Assembly: GCF_003971235.1 (NCBI RefSeq)
Contig: NZ_CP034661.1
Location: 4,092,001-4,156,000, forward strand
Direction of reading: 5' to 3'
Source of the DNA: Chryseobacterium aureum
GTDB taxonomy: Bacteria > Bacteroidota > Bacteroidia > Flavobacteriales > Weeksellaceae
Length of the DNA: 64,000 bases
Of the stretch, positions 22,060 through 31,548 are shown one piece after another. The first letter of the stretch is position 1, and each line of letters starts with the position of its first letter. The position numbers and the translations under genes were made by a program. The notes below the pieces were generated by a model that saw only the letters and a list, made by a program, of their open reading frames with translations, had not been told where the DNA came from and did no database searches.

Positions 22060-25000
22060 TTAGAACTTCATGCCTATTCCGGCAGAAAGTCTTCCTCCAT
22101 CTGAACCATAGAAATAATTCAGCCTTGCAGACATCATTTCTACAATGCTCAGCCATAGCCCGGCACCGGCAGACTGATGCCATTTTCTCGAATTTTCAGT
22201 GTCATTCCATACACGGCCGATATCATATCCAATAAGAATCCCCATGTTGGCAGGAGCAATATTATTTCTTATCCTTCCGAAATCCCATCGGATTTCCGAG
22301 TTATTGGTAAAATAGGACCTTCCGGCAAATCTATCATTTCTGAACGCTCTCATGCCGTTGTTCCCTCCAATAGCTGCGGCCTGATAGAATTCGAAATTAT
22401 TATTGTTCATCCACATCACGTTACTGGAATTGGCAAATACAAATTTCCCTTTCTTGTCAATTCTGTGGTCAACGGCTAATTTTCCTTTTACGGTCACGAA
22501 GTTTTTGTTAAAATCAGAAAGGGTAGCTTTCCAGTCTGCATTAAGCATAAATTCAAGGCCAAGAGTTGGGAAGGCTGCGTTATCGGCATTTTTATAGCCG
22601 AATGTATAATTGGCTCCTACAAACTGCTGGCTGTTAAATACACCCGGTCTTACATCCGGAGACTGATTGATAAAACGGTCAGCTTTTCGCTGTACTTTAT
22701 TATCTTCAAAAGTTAACTGAAACTGGTGGCTGAGGTTCATCCAGCTTTTCTTATAAAGGGAAGGCGCAAAATTGAACTTGGAGATTCGGGCTCTGTTGTA
22801 TTCTCTTTCCGTATTTTCCTTGTCATACTCACTTTCGTTGGAAAGGCCAAAGAAGTTTTGGGAGAATCTTGGAGTGGTATAAAATGCATCAAGATTGAAA
22901 TCCCATCCTGAGATCGCCTTTTTAAATATTCCTTTGTAGGTAAGACTGAATCCTGCTGTAGCTGTGTAAAAATTAGCCTTTAAGCTGTGCTTTTGGGTGA
23001 AAGGATCACGGATAAAATTATTCACTGTATAATTGGCCAGAACGCCTACGATGACCCCATCATCCGGGTTGTAGTCCAGATTGGGATAGCCTGCAACGGA
23101 GTTGTATTTCGGATGCTTGTAATTGTAGCTGTTGATATCATAATCGTCCGTAATATTTCGGGTTGCGTTTCCGGAATTATACGTGTTTTTCTGAGATTTA
23201 AAATCATAAATCTTCACTTTTCTGCCATCTGCAACATTGTAGGTATCATGGTTGTATCCACCAATCAGCCTGATGGTCATCTTAGGATTTCCGCTTCCGG
23301 TTACTACATAGGTATCATCATCTTCCAAACCGTAGATCCAGAGTTCTTTCGTTTTCGAGTCATGGTAGGTTTTTTCAAAAACCAGTTCATTTTTATCTTT
23401 ATCCTTGCCCAGCTTATATTGCTGTACCAGTACGGAATGCCCGTTTTTCGTAATCACGAATTTATCGGGATTCACAGTTCCTGCTAAAGGTACTTTTCTC
23501 TGAAGAACATCATAATACTGGCTGGCATAGCTCACCAGTTTTGTTTTTCTTGCTTTCAGTTTCCTCTGAATTTCTGCAATGGTTTCGTCCTGTACCTCCT
23601 TCGGAAGGTTATGGAAGGCATCATCAATATCTGCATCAGTTAAATGTTCCTGAATATATTTTGCCTGTGCTTCCCATTCACTCTGGTCTGCCCCTTTTAA
23701 GAAAACAAGGTCCATCGGGTAAGGTTCCATGGCAAGCCACTTTACGCTGCTTATTTCTTCTGTGAAGGTTTTCATATGACGAATGGCCGGAACATTCATA
23801 ATAATTTTAAATGCTGCACCGTCATATTTACTGAATGCCTGATCCCTGTCTTTAGGAATAGGTTTGTAGACTACTTTATCACCTGCTTCATATTCTGCCC
23901 ATTTCCACTGATCTGAGTGCCTGTCCCAGTCACCGATAAGCATGTCAAATAATCTTGCTCTGATGTAGGAAGCTCTGTCAACAGAATATTTATTGCTTTT
24001 GCTGAGATTCTTTAGTACATCATCGGTAGAAACAATATCTTTTGCATGATCGAGATAAGCTAATGTTTTCGGGTCTGAAGAAAAACGTTCTTCTATCATG
24101 TACATCTCATCCCCGTAATCTTCATTATATCTTCCTAAAGCCTGTTGCTTGGGAATATAATACAGTTTTGGATTGCTGTGGAAAATATTCAGTTTTTCTG
24201 ACATATTTCCGATGGTGAATGGGGTAAACGGGTGGTTGGTCGTATAAAAGTCCAGCAGGAATTTTTCAGGGAAAGTATCTGCAAGTTCTTCTCCTAATGT
24301 GCTTTTCTGGAAAGCCATATTATTAAGAAAACGGATCGCACTTTTTTTCACACCGCGCATTACAAATTCCTGTCCGTCTGCAGATTTCAGTCGTAAGCTG
24401 TTAGACTGGTTTCCGCCGCCCTCCCGGAAAGGAATATATCCGCCATTCAGTTCTGAAAGGTTGGCTGTAGGAGCTTCAATCGGTATTCCGTAGTATCTTC
24501 TGTAGTGGTCTCCCCATAGCCATCTGTAAAATTTTCTTTTTTCGGTAAGCTGTACCGGATAGATGGTTGAGGAAAATGTTGCCGGAAAAGAATTCGGAAA
24601 ATTGTTGATGAAGACATCCGGTTTGGAAATTACAGAAATATGAGTCAGTTTCTGAAGCTGGGCATCTTTCGTAGAAAAGTACTCCACATCAGTACTTTCA
24701 TCTTTTCTGAAATTTAAAACCGCAAAACCGCTGCCTCCGTAGGAAAAGTCTGTTTTCTCCACAATGGTAGACGGATCTGTTTTGGAACCTGCACCGCTGA
24801 TGATCTGTCTTAAATTTCCATCTTCATGATACTGCAGATTATGATCATGTCCGGAAACGAAAATAATATTTTCTTTGTCCTGAACAATACTTTTCAGTCT
24901 ATTGGCCAGATCTGCATAATGCTGGTTATTGATATCTTCCGGGCTTGCTCCTGAGGAGCTCCTTAATATATTGACAATACTTGCTGCTACAGGTACAGGA

Positions 25001-25776
25001 ACCTTACTTTTAAAAGGGAAAAGATGTGACTTTGCTGAATTGAAACCTGCATGGGTTCCACTGCTGATAATAGGGTGGTGCAGGGCAACAATGATTTTTT
25101 TACCCTGATTTTTGATAATGAGATCTTTGAATTCATCAAAAAAGACTTCACGGGTTTTAATGTTGCAGTTCTTGTTAATTCCCGGATGATTGTCCCAGTT
25201 CGTAATTACCCATTCCGTATCAATGGCAATAAGTTTAATATCTTTAGAGATGTTGATATCGTCAATAGGACATCCGTTTTTAGGCAGGAATGCCTTTTTA
25301 TCGTCAAGATATTTTTTTACGAAACTTTCCTGGGTGTTTAATCCTTCCAGCCCGTTGTACCAGTCGTGATTCCCGGGGATGACCAATGTTTTACCTTTAA
25401 AATTCTTCGTTATAGAAAGCTGATTCTCCAGTTTTTGTTTAGCTGAAGCATACTCTTTATCTGTTTCTTTGGGCATACCGTTCGGATAGATATTATCTCC
25501 TAGGAAGATCAGCATAGAATTACTGTCGGCAGAATCCAGTTTACTTTTCAGTAAATTCAGTGTTTTCTGTGCCTGAGGTTCATCTGAGTTTCCTGCATCT
25601 CCAATCAGGAAGAGTTTAAAATCATTGTCAGATTTTATTTCGGAATCTTTTACTTCAAATAAGTTTTTGCCCTTTTGTACGTTATAGGTAGCACAGGAAT
25701 AAAGCACTCCTGCGGACATTACTGTCCGAAGAACAATAGAAGTATTTTTTAGATGAGTTTTAAAGGATAAATTCAT
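22060..25776 (-). CDS. lipoprotein metallophosphoesterase fused to an outer-membrane beta-barrel
   Basis: A 1238-residue protein. The N-terminus has a lipobox-like SAGVLYSC (Cys28). A calcineurin-like phosphoesterase domain follows with all ligand motifs: FLIGDAGNSD (Asp60), FLGDNIYP (Asp94), PGNHDW (about 140), LHHPII (about 215) and SGHDHNL (about 305). A middle region of about 500 residues ends near 880. The rest (from about residue 900, DYNPDDGVIVGV onward) is strand-rich with aromatic ends, and terminates in SAGIGMKF, as in BamA/TamA-type barrels. The design implies a surface or periplasmic phosphatase carried by its own barrel. Substrate unknown. No neighbour informs it. Confidence 0.85.
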   Translation of the reverse strand: MNLSFKTHLKNTSIVLRTVMSAGVLYSCATYNVQKGKNLFEVKDSEIKSDNDFKLFLIGDAGNSDEPQAQKTLNLLKSKLDSADSNSMLIFLGDNIYPNGMPKETDKEYASAKQKLENQLSITKNFKGKTLVIPGNHDWYNGLEGLNTQESFVKKYLDDKKAFLPKNGCPIDDINISKDIKLIAIDTEWVITNWDNHPGINKNCNIKTREVFFDEFKDLIIKNQGKKIIVALHHPIISSGTHAGFNSAKSHLFPFKSKVPVPVAASIVNILRSSSGASPEDINNQHYADLANRLKSIVQDKENIIFVSGHDHNLQYHEDGNLRQIISGAGSKTDPSTIVEKTDFSYGGSGFAVLNFRKDESTDVEYFSTKDAQLQKLTHISVISKPDVFINNFPNSFPATFSSTIYPVQLTEKRKFYRWLWGDHYRRYYGIPIEAPTANLSELNGGYIPFREGGGNQSNSLRLKSADGQEFVMRGVKKSAIRFLNNMAFQKSTLGEELADTFPEKFLLDFYTTNHPFTPFTIGNMSEKLNIFHSNPKLYYIPKQQALGRYNEDYGDEMYMIEERFSSDPKTLAYLDHAKDIVSTDDVLKNLSKSNKYSVDRASYIRARLFDMLIGDWDRHSDQWKWAEYEAGDKVVYKPIPKDRDQAFSKYDGAAFKIIMNVPAIRHMKTFTEEISSVKWLAMEPYPMDLVFLKGADQSEWEAQAKYIQEHLTDADIDDAFHNLPKEVQDETIAEIQRKLKARKTKLVSYASQYYDVLQRKVPLAGTVNPDKFVITKNGHSVLVQQYKLGKDKDKNELVFEKTYHDSKTKELWIYGLEDDDTYVVTGSGNPKMTIRLIGGYNHDTYNVADGRKVKIYDFKSQKNTYNSGNATRNITDDYDINSYNYKHPKYNSVAGYPNLDYNPDDGVIVGVLANYTVNNFIRDPFTQKHSLKANFYTATAGFSLTYKGIFKKAISGWDFNLDAFYTTPRFSQNFFGLSNESEYDKENTEREYNRARISKFNFAPSLYKKSWMNLSHQFQLTFEDNKVQRKADRFINQSPDVRPGVFNSQQFVGANYTFGYKNADNAAFPTLGLEFMLNADWKATLSDFNKNFVTVKGKLAVDHRIDKKGKFVFANSSNVMWMNNNNFEFYQAAAIGGNNGMRAFRNDRFAGRSYFTNNSEIRWDFGRIRNNIAPANMGILIGYDIGRVWNDTENSRKWHQSAGAGLWLSIVEMMSARLNYFYGSDGGRLSAGIGMKF

Positions 25777-25802
25777 AAATTTACATTAACAAAATTTCAG
25801 GG

Positions 25803-26978
25803 ATGAGCATTTTACAAAAAGCTAAAAATTATGTTGAAATCTTATTCAAAGATAAGTTATCTTCAGTATATTTTTATCATAATTTTATCCATACTGCCTA
25901 TACCGTCAACAAGGCGGAGGAAATAATGAAAAATACACCTGTTTCTGAAGAGGATCAGGAGAAGGTACTCGTTGCATTATGGTTTCATGATACAGGGTAT
26001 ATAGAATGTGCTCTGAACCATGAGGAAAGGAGTGTAGAGGTGATGAAAGCTTTTTTACATCAGGAAAATTATCCGGAAAGCTATATTGCAGACGTTGAAA
26101 AACTGATCCTGGCTACTAAAATACAGTACGAACCTCAGAATTTACTGGAAAAAATTGTAAAGGATGCCGATTTCAGTCATTTTGCAGGCCATGATTATAC
26201 CGATATCTCCGATGCGTTGAGAAAGGAATGGGAGCTCACCAATGTACGATGTTTTTCCAATGAAGAATGGAATGCCGGAAACCTGGATATGCTGAAAAAT
26301 AAGCATACTTTTTACACCGATTACGCTAAAGAAAACTGGGAGCCCCTGAAAAAGAAGAATATTAAAAAGATAGAAAAGAAGCTGGAAAAAGAAGAGGAGA
26401 AAAAAGATAACAAAAAGGAGGTTTCTGAGGGTAAAAAGGAAAAAGAAAAGTCAGACAGAAGTGTGGATACTTTATTCAGGGTAACACTGAACAACCATAC
26501 AAGACTGAGTGATATAGCGGACAGCAAAGCCAATATACTTTTATCCGTTAACGCGATTATTATTTCGGTATGCCTTTCCGTCTTGGTACCCAAGCTTGAC
26601 GCTCCTAAAAATTCTCATTTGATTCTTCCGAGCTTCATATTGCTGCTATCAAGCGTACTGACGATAATTTTTGCGATTTTATCTACCAAACCCAATGTGA
26701 CAAAAACTACGTTTACTTCTCAGGACATTGTGAACAGAAAAGTGAATCTGCTTTTCTTCGGAAACTTTCAGCAGATGTTGTTTGATGACTATCACAATGC
26801 AATGAAAGACCTGATCAAAGACAGGGATTATATTTACGATTCTATGGTGAAAGACCTGTATTATCTGGGGAAAGTTCTTAACAGAAAATACAAGCTTTTA
26901 TCCATTACCTATAAGATCTTTATGGCAGGGATTATTATTTCTGTCCTGTCGTTTGGGGTGGCTTTTCTTAGTCTTTAA
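25803..26978 (+). CDS. HD-domain protein fused to a Pycsar-type (PycTM/DUF5706) membrane effector
   Basis: Residues 1-170 are an HD phosphohydrolase: His30 in NFIHTAY, His62-Asp63 in WFHDTGY, NHEERS and Asp123 in KDADFSHF form the metal site. A Lys/Glu-rich linker of about 45 residues follows. The C-terminal 180 residues start with DTLFRVTLNNHTRLSDIADSKAN and carry three membrane segments (about 241-262, 274-294, 370-391). This is the DUF5706 pattern of the PycTM effectors of Pycsar anti-phage systems, which depolarise the membrane when a cyclic pyrimidine nucleotide binds. No uridylate or cytidylate cyclase lies next to it. The following bestrophin gene starts 19 bases later. Confidence 0.85.
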   Translation: MSILQKAKNYVEILFKDKLSSVYFYHNFIHTAYTVNKAEEIMKNTPVSEEDQEKVLVALWFHDTGYIECALNHEERSVEVMKAFLHQENYPESYIADVEKLILATKIQYEPQNLLEKIVKDADFSHFAGHDYTDISDALRKEWELTNVRCFSNEEWNAGNLDMLKNKHTFYTDYAKENWEPLKKKNIKKIEKKLEKEEEKKDNKKEVSEGKKEKEKSDRSVDTLFRVTLNNHTRLSDIADSKANILLSVNAIIISVCLSVLVPKLDAPKNSHLILPSFILLLSSVLTIIFAILSTKPNVTKTTFTSQDIVNRKVNLLFFGNFQQMLFDDYHNAMKDLIKDRDYIYDSMVKDLYYLGKVLNRKYKLLSITYKIFMAGIIISVLSFGVAFLSL

Positions 26979-26997
26979 TTAAAAATAAACCTGAATA

Positions 26998-27921
26998 ATG
27001 ATTGTCAGACAGCGAACGAATTGGCTGAAAATGTTATTTATATGGAGAGGGTCCGTATTAAAGAAGATTGTTGCTCAGCTCGCCATCATCACGCTGTTTT
27101 CTTTGGCTATTTATTTTTTCAAAGGAAGAATTTTTGATTATAAAGTACATCTCAATCCTACCATTTTTACCCTGATAGGGCTGGCCCTTGCGATTTTTAT
27201 GGGCTTCTGTAATTCTGCGAGCTATGACCGTTTTTGGGAGGGACGGAAACTTTGGGGCTTACTTGTTATTGAAACCAGATCTTTAACGAGACAGATCTTA
27301 TCATTTGTGAACGATTCCTCTCCCGATGCTCAGGAAGAGAAACATAAAATGATCAAACTGATCTCTGCATTCGGTTGGTCTCTGAATTTTCAGCTGAGAG
27401 ATAAAACAGGTACAGAGCATCTTGAACGGCTACTTTCTCCTGAACAATTGGAACAGGTGAAGCATAAAAAATTCATTCCCAGTATTATTCTTGGATTTAT
27501 TGCTGATTGGCTTTATGAACAGCATAAAAAAGGAAATATTGACACTATTGTGATGACTTCAATGGATCATCAGCTGAATCAGTTCTCCAGTATTTCCGGT
27601 GGCTGTGAGAGAATTTATAATACCCCGCTGCCCTTTGCTTACAGTATCCTTCTGCATCGTACGGTATATCTTTACTGCTTCTGGCTTCCTTTCGGGCTGG
27701 TGGATTCACTGGGTTGGATGATGCCTCTGATTGTATTGCTGATCAGCTATACCTTTATCGCTCTTGATGCCATTATTCAGGAGATTGGAGAGCCTTTTGG
27801 TGAGGAGGAAAATGACCTCGCCCTGAACAGCATCTGCCGAACTATTGAGTTTTCTATTTTTGAGCAGGCAGGAATTCCGCAAGGAGAATTGAAGCAGCCG
27901 GATACCTATTTTGTGGATTAG
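26998..27921 (+). CDS. bestrophin-family anion channel protein (UPF0187/YneE-like)
   Basis: 307 residues with hydrophobic segments at about 21-41, 52-70, 220-242 and 240-260. The bestrophin signatures are visible: ALAIFMGFCNSASYDRFWEGRKLWGLLV near residue 63 and the conserved NTPLPFAYSILLHRTVYLYCFWLPFGLVD near residue 205, ending in PFGEEENDLALNSICRTIE. Bacterial bestrophins form pentameric ion channels. It is just behind the HD-PycTM gene on the same strand, so the two are probably co-transcribed; a functional link is only suggested. It converges with the GAF gene seven bases away. Confidence 0.9.
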   Translation: MIVRQRTNWLKMLFIWRGSVLKKIVAQLAIITLFSLAIYFFKGRIFDYKVHLNPTIFTLIGLALAIFMGFCNSASYDRFWEGRKLWGLLVIETRSLTRQILSFVNDSSPDAQEEKHKMIKLISAFGWSLNFQLRDKTGTEHLERLLSPEQLEQVKHKKFIPSIILGFIADWLYEQHKKGNIDTIVMTSMDHQLNQFSSISGGCERIYNTPLPFAYSILLHRTVYLYCFWLPFGLVDSLGWMMPLIVLLISYTFIALDAIIQEIGEPFGEEENDLALNSICRTIEFSIFEQAGIPQGELKQPDTYFVD

Positions 27922-27928
27922 GACATTT

Positions 27929-30241
27929 TTATTCTTCCGGAAGCGTAAAAGAGACCCTCAGTGCCAGCAGTCCTGTAATTCCCTGAAGATCTTCCACCCT
28001 TAAGAATTCTATATCATTTTGTAGAACTCCTTTTTTCTGAAGTTTGGAAATATAGTCCAGGTATTCCTTCTGGTTTTCCATTCCAAAATAGACGATGGTG
28101 ATTTTTCCGGGAGCAGTGATGCGCTCAGAAGAATCTTTTATATGGGCTTTATCCAGGCGTTTTTTAATAATTTCGTAATAAGAATTATAAGCTCCGTCTA
28201 CATCAAAACGTTTTTCATCCATTCTGAAGCGGATGTCTATTTTTTCGTTATACACAAAAATCAGTGAAGCAATATCCAGCGGTACAGGAAGGAATTTTTT
28301 GAATGACTGAAATTCCAGCTCCATTTTACAGACAGTTTTCAGCTGCCAGTATCTCAGTTTATGGACCACTTTGGAAGTGTAGTGCAGCTCCGGAGCAATG
28401 CTTGGGCCTATGTACAGATTATGCTCCACACCGTCAGACTTAAATCTTTCATAATAGTGCGGGAAAATTTCCTGTGCTTTTATCTGGCCTTCATCCAGCA
28501 TATCGGCCAGTTTACGGTTGACCAGCGTAATAGAATCATCAAGATTCTTTCTGTGATGATAAAATAAATCCGTAGGAGTAAAGAGGTGTGAGAAATAGTC
28601 CTTGATCTTTGCCTTTATTTCTCTGGGAGTTTTTATTTCCAGTTTTCCCTGTAGAAAAGGATGAATTTCTTCCCTTAATAACCTTTGAAAACGCTGTTCT
28701 GTATCAGCTTTGATTTCATTATTCAATTCATTTTCAAAAATATCCAGTGCCAGCAGAAACTTTTCAGAATCGGAGTTGGTAAGTACAAAAATCTCATTCA
28801 GCCATTCGATCTGCTGATTAAGGTCCTGCAGCATCAGGTTATAACGCTTTTCAGAAGAAGAGCGGATATCCGAAACACCAAACAGCGGAGTCAGATTTTT
28901 AAAAGCAATCTGCTTTAAAGTATATATTTTCTTTCCGAGAGATGCTGTGAAGTATTTCTCAGCTTCGTTTCTGAATTTCCACACCACGCTGTCGTGGATG
29001 GTGGTATATTCACGCTGAATGATGGCTTCTATCTGATAATTTTTCTCAAAATAGAACCGGTTCAGAGAGAAAAGAACCATATCGGTAAAAAACTCCAGTT
29101 TCTTTAGTTTTAAGCCATTGAAACTTCCGGCAATGGGAGACGTAAACTCCATGATGGCAAGAAGTTCACCGTCTTTCATGATAGGGATTACCATGAAACT
29201 GTTGACGTTATTATCTTTTAAAATACTAAAGGAAGGAAGTTGTTTTATATTTTCATCGAGGTTGTTGACATTGGAAACAACAACAGGTTTTGAATTATGA
29301 TTTAAATTATTAAAAGTACTCTTTCGGGTATCTTCATCAAATGCATTGATCCAGAAATCCAGGATATGATTGGTGAGAAGACTCTCATAAATCGGAAGCT
29401 TGTCCAGTTTCTGTTCTTTCTTATTAAAAGTCATCAGCCCGAAATTCAGTTCAGAAACGTCGAAATAAGATTTGAAAATTTCCGTCAGATTTTCATTAGG
29501 ATTTAAATCTTCAGGATCAATTTCAATCATGCTTGATTTCAGGTCAGAAAGTGCCACTTCAGAGGTGCAGTCTACCAGTGAAATAATGGTAAACCCTTTC
29601 AGTATCCAGGATTGTGAAGGGAAATATTTTTTCCACAGCTTAAAATCATCCAGGTTTTCTAACAGCATATCCAGCACATCATCCGATGGAATTTTAGCCT
29701 CTTCTGTAGGAAAAATTTCTGTAAAATCTGAATTGACCGTTATCTTATAATGCTTCATGATTCCCTGTTTGTTGGGAATATCATAATAAAACGGGAGGGT
29801 ACTTTTAATGTCTTTTTTAAAGTAGCTCTGAAGAATCAGGCAGCAGCAGAAGACATAAAACTCATTATCCGTAATGTTTCTGAGCTCTATTTCGAAGTCT
29901 TTTCCGGCATCCTTAAGAATGTCTTTAAACCTTTCCGTATAATTGAATGTGATGTTGGAAAGGGGAATGCTTGCCGCTTTTATTTCATTTTTAGTAAGGC
30001 CGGTTGGAAAAAGATCTGCGAGTAGAAGCCTGATGAGGTCTTCATGTTTTTCCAGAAGAGCCGTATCCTGAAAGCCATCTCTGATCTCCTTAAAATTTCT
30101 GGTGCTCTCAATCAGAGATTCCGCATAGTTGACTCTGTATTCCAGTCTGTCATTATAACGGATATGCTCCAGGACATCCAAATATTTTTTGAATGATATG
30201 TACACTTGAAAAGGAGAGTCTTTTTTATACAGATTAGCCAA
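27929..30241 (-). CDS. GAF-domain protein, conserved in Flavobacteriia
   Basis: 770 residues, no signal peptide or membrane segment. A GAF-like sensory domain can be placed at about 265-420 (LLTNHILDFWINAFDED, VNSFMVIPIMKDGELLAIMEFTSP). The flanking regions have no motif I can name. The C-terminal 200 residues contain VYNEKIDIRFRMDEKRFDVDGAYNSYYEIIKKRLDKAHIKDS, which looks like a second sensory or scaffolding fold. There is no histidine kinase or output domain. Role unknown. The upstream 234-base gap contains no clear promoter box. Confidence 0.8.
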   Translation of the reverse strand: MANLYKKDSPFQVYISFKKYLDVLEHIRYNDRLEYRVNYAESLIESTRNFKEIRDGFQDTALLEKHEDLIRLLLADLFPTGLTKNEIKAASIPLSNITFNYTERFKDILKDAGKDFEIELRNITDNEFYVFCCCLILQSYFKKDIKSTLPFYYDIPNKQGIMKHYKITVNSDFTEIFPTEEAKIPSDDVLDMLLENLDDFKLWKKYFPSQSWILKGFTIISLVDCTSEVALSDLKSSMIEIDPEDLNPNENLTEIFKSYFDVSELNFGLMTFNKKEQKLDKLPIYESLLTNHILDFWINAFDEDTRKSTFNNLNHNSKPVVVSNVNNLDENIKQLPSFSILKDNNVNSFMVIPIMKDGELLAIMEFTSPIAGSFNGLKLKKLEFFTDMVLFSLNRFYFEKNYQIEAIIQREYTTIHDSVVWKFRNEAEKYFTASLGKKIYTLKQIAFKNLTPLFGVSDIRSSSEKRYNLMLQDLNQQIEWLNEIFVLTNSDSEKFLLALDIFENELNNEIKADTEQRFQRLLREEIHPFLQGKLEIKTPREIKAKIKDYFSHLFTPTDLFYHHRKNLDDSITLVNRKLADMLDEGQIKAQEIFPHYYERFKSDGVEHNLYIGPSIAPELHYTSKVVHKLRYWQLKTVCKMELEFQSFKKFLPVPLDIASLIFVYNEKIDIRFRMDEKRFDVDGAYNSYYEIIKKRLDKAHIKDSSERITAPGKITIVYFGMENQKEYLDYISKLQKKGVLQNDIEFLRVEDLQGITGLLALRVSFTLPEE

Positions 30242-30475
30242 GAGCTGGAAATTTAGAGTAAAGTTATGAAAAAAAGACTATTTTAAATTGGGTCTCAAAT
30301 TAATAAAAATGACTATTTACAGTTATTTTTTCTATTTCATCGAGGAAATCATGAAAATAGATATAACATTAGAGATTTATACATTTCTTTTTGAAAGTAT
30401 CTACATTTTGGAAAAATAGCTTTTAAAAATAGTTAAATTGTCTTTATCAGCGAAGAGATATGAGCATACTGTTTC
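30242..30475. other. 234-base AT-rich gap without a gene
   Basis: Nothing codable is seen on either strand. The sequence contains CAAATTAA near 30297, a one-mismatch -7 box for the GAF gene on the minus strand. No repeat of the heptad type is present. Confidence 0.4.
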
Positions 30476-31261
30476 TCATTCTAATTTTTCAAAAATTTCA
30501 GCTTCTAACTTTGTATTCGTCCAGTTTCCTTTCTTTGCTTTTTTATCATTTAGTTTTTTGAATAATTCTTTAGGACCGGAGATTGTCATTGTATATTGAT
30601 CTCTATTATTCATATTGAATTCTGTCAAAATATATGAAATACCGAATTCTTTGTTACCGAGGATTTCTTTAATTTTAGGTCTTAAATATTCATCAATTGC
30701 TTTTGGATGCAAGAATGTTTCATTTTTTGGAAACTGTAATTCAAAGGATCCTTCATATATAAAATTAGGTTTATATATAAATAATGTTTTGCTGTCTTTT
30801 ATTTTATTGGCATAAAAAAGATTAAAACTTTCTTTATCTGGAAATTCCTGTTTGTACCATTTATATTTAAAAGAAAATCTTTTCGCAAGTTGGCTTAATG
30901 TTGATATATCAAATTTATGACTTTTACCTTTTATATTAATATTTTCGAACTTTGGGTTTACAGACCATCTGTCAATGATTTCATTTTTTTTTGTGACAAT
31001 GATTGAAAAGTTGTTTTGTTCAAATATATTTTGGGTTGATTCATTATATTTTGTATTCGCAATTAATGAATCTATCACTTTCTTGTCTATTATGTAAAAA
31101 TTATATTTTTCATAAGTTTTATTTTTATCCCAATTATAATACATACCAATAATTTTCAGAGAATCTGAATTTTTGTATTTAATTTCTTCAAAAAGATTAG
31201 ATTGTGATAATACTTGTGATAAAAAAGAAAAACAGATGAGGAATGTTAGTTTAAATTTCAT
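30476..31261 (-). CDS. secreted hypothetical protein, AT-rich gene
   Basis: Signal peptide MKFKLTFLICFSFLSQVLSQ; mature part about 240 residues with many Lys, Asn and Ile and no recognised domain. Visible segments include DKKVIDSLIANTKYNES, IIDRWSVNPKFENI and a C-terminal SGPKELFKKLNDKKAKKGNW. The gene is markedly more AT-rich than its neighbours, and long AT-rich flanks surround it, which suggests later acquisition. The frame is open from 31306; the ATG at 31261 matches the signal peptide. Confidence 0.72.
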   Translation of the reverse strand: MKFKLTFLICFSFLSQVLSQSNLFEEIKYKNSDSLKIIGMYYNWDKNKTYEKYNFYIIDKKVIDSLIANTKYNESTQNIFEQNNFSIIVTKKNEIIDRWSVNPKFENINIKGKSHKFDISTLSQLAKRFSFKYKWYKQEFPDKESFNLFYANKIKDSKTLFIYKPNFIYEGSFELQFPKNETFLHPKAIDEYLRPKIKEILGNKEFGISYILTEFNMNNRDQYTMTISGPKELFKKLNDKKAKKGNWTNTKLEAEIFEKLE

Positions 31262-31493
31262 AGTTGTGTTTACTTTATTTAAATAAATAGAATTTTTATG
31301 AATCAATTATGTTGAAATTTTTATAAATGTTACATATTTAATCCTGTTTAAGTATTTATCGTTATAATCATTTTGATGGAGTGTTAATAGCTTGCTTTTT
31401 AGTTTATTGATCATTATTCTTAATAATTTCAAATTCTAATTTCTGGTTTTAAAAATAGTAAAATTTTGCATGCCAGTATAAAATGTAATTAAT
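31262..31493. other. AT-rich gap between the nuo terminator and the secreted-protein gene
   Basis: No gene, clear promoter box or heptad repeat seen. It lies between the 3' end of the nuo operon and the start region of an AT-rich gene. Confidence 0.4.
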
Positions 31494-31526
31494 AAAAAAA
31501 CTGTCCAGAATTTCTGGACAGTTTTT
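31494..31526 (-). terminator. intrinsic terminator of the nuo operon
   Basis: On the minus strand AAACTGTCCAGA pairs exactly with TCTGGACAGTTT (12 bp), then TTTTTTT. It lies 23 bases after the nuoN stop codon. Confidence 0.9.
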
Positions 31527-31548
31527 GATATTTTGTATGGATAGCTTT

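Noticed and set aside
22987-23487. A 166-codon plus-strand frame inside the metallophosphoesterase gene
   Set aside because: It is antisense to a well-supported coding region, with no promoter or family resemblance; long antisense frames are common opposite AT-biased codon usage.
25803-26978. A complete Pycsar anti-phage operon
   Set aside because: Only an effector-like domain is present; no cyclase is found on either side within the window.
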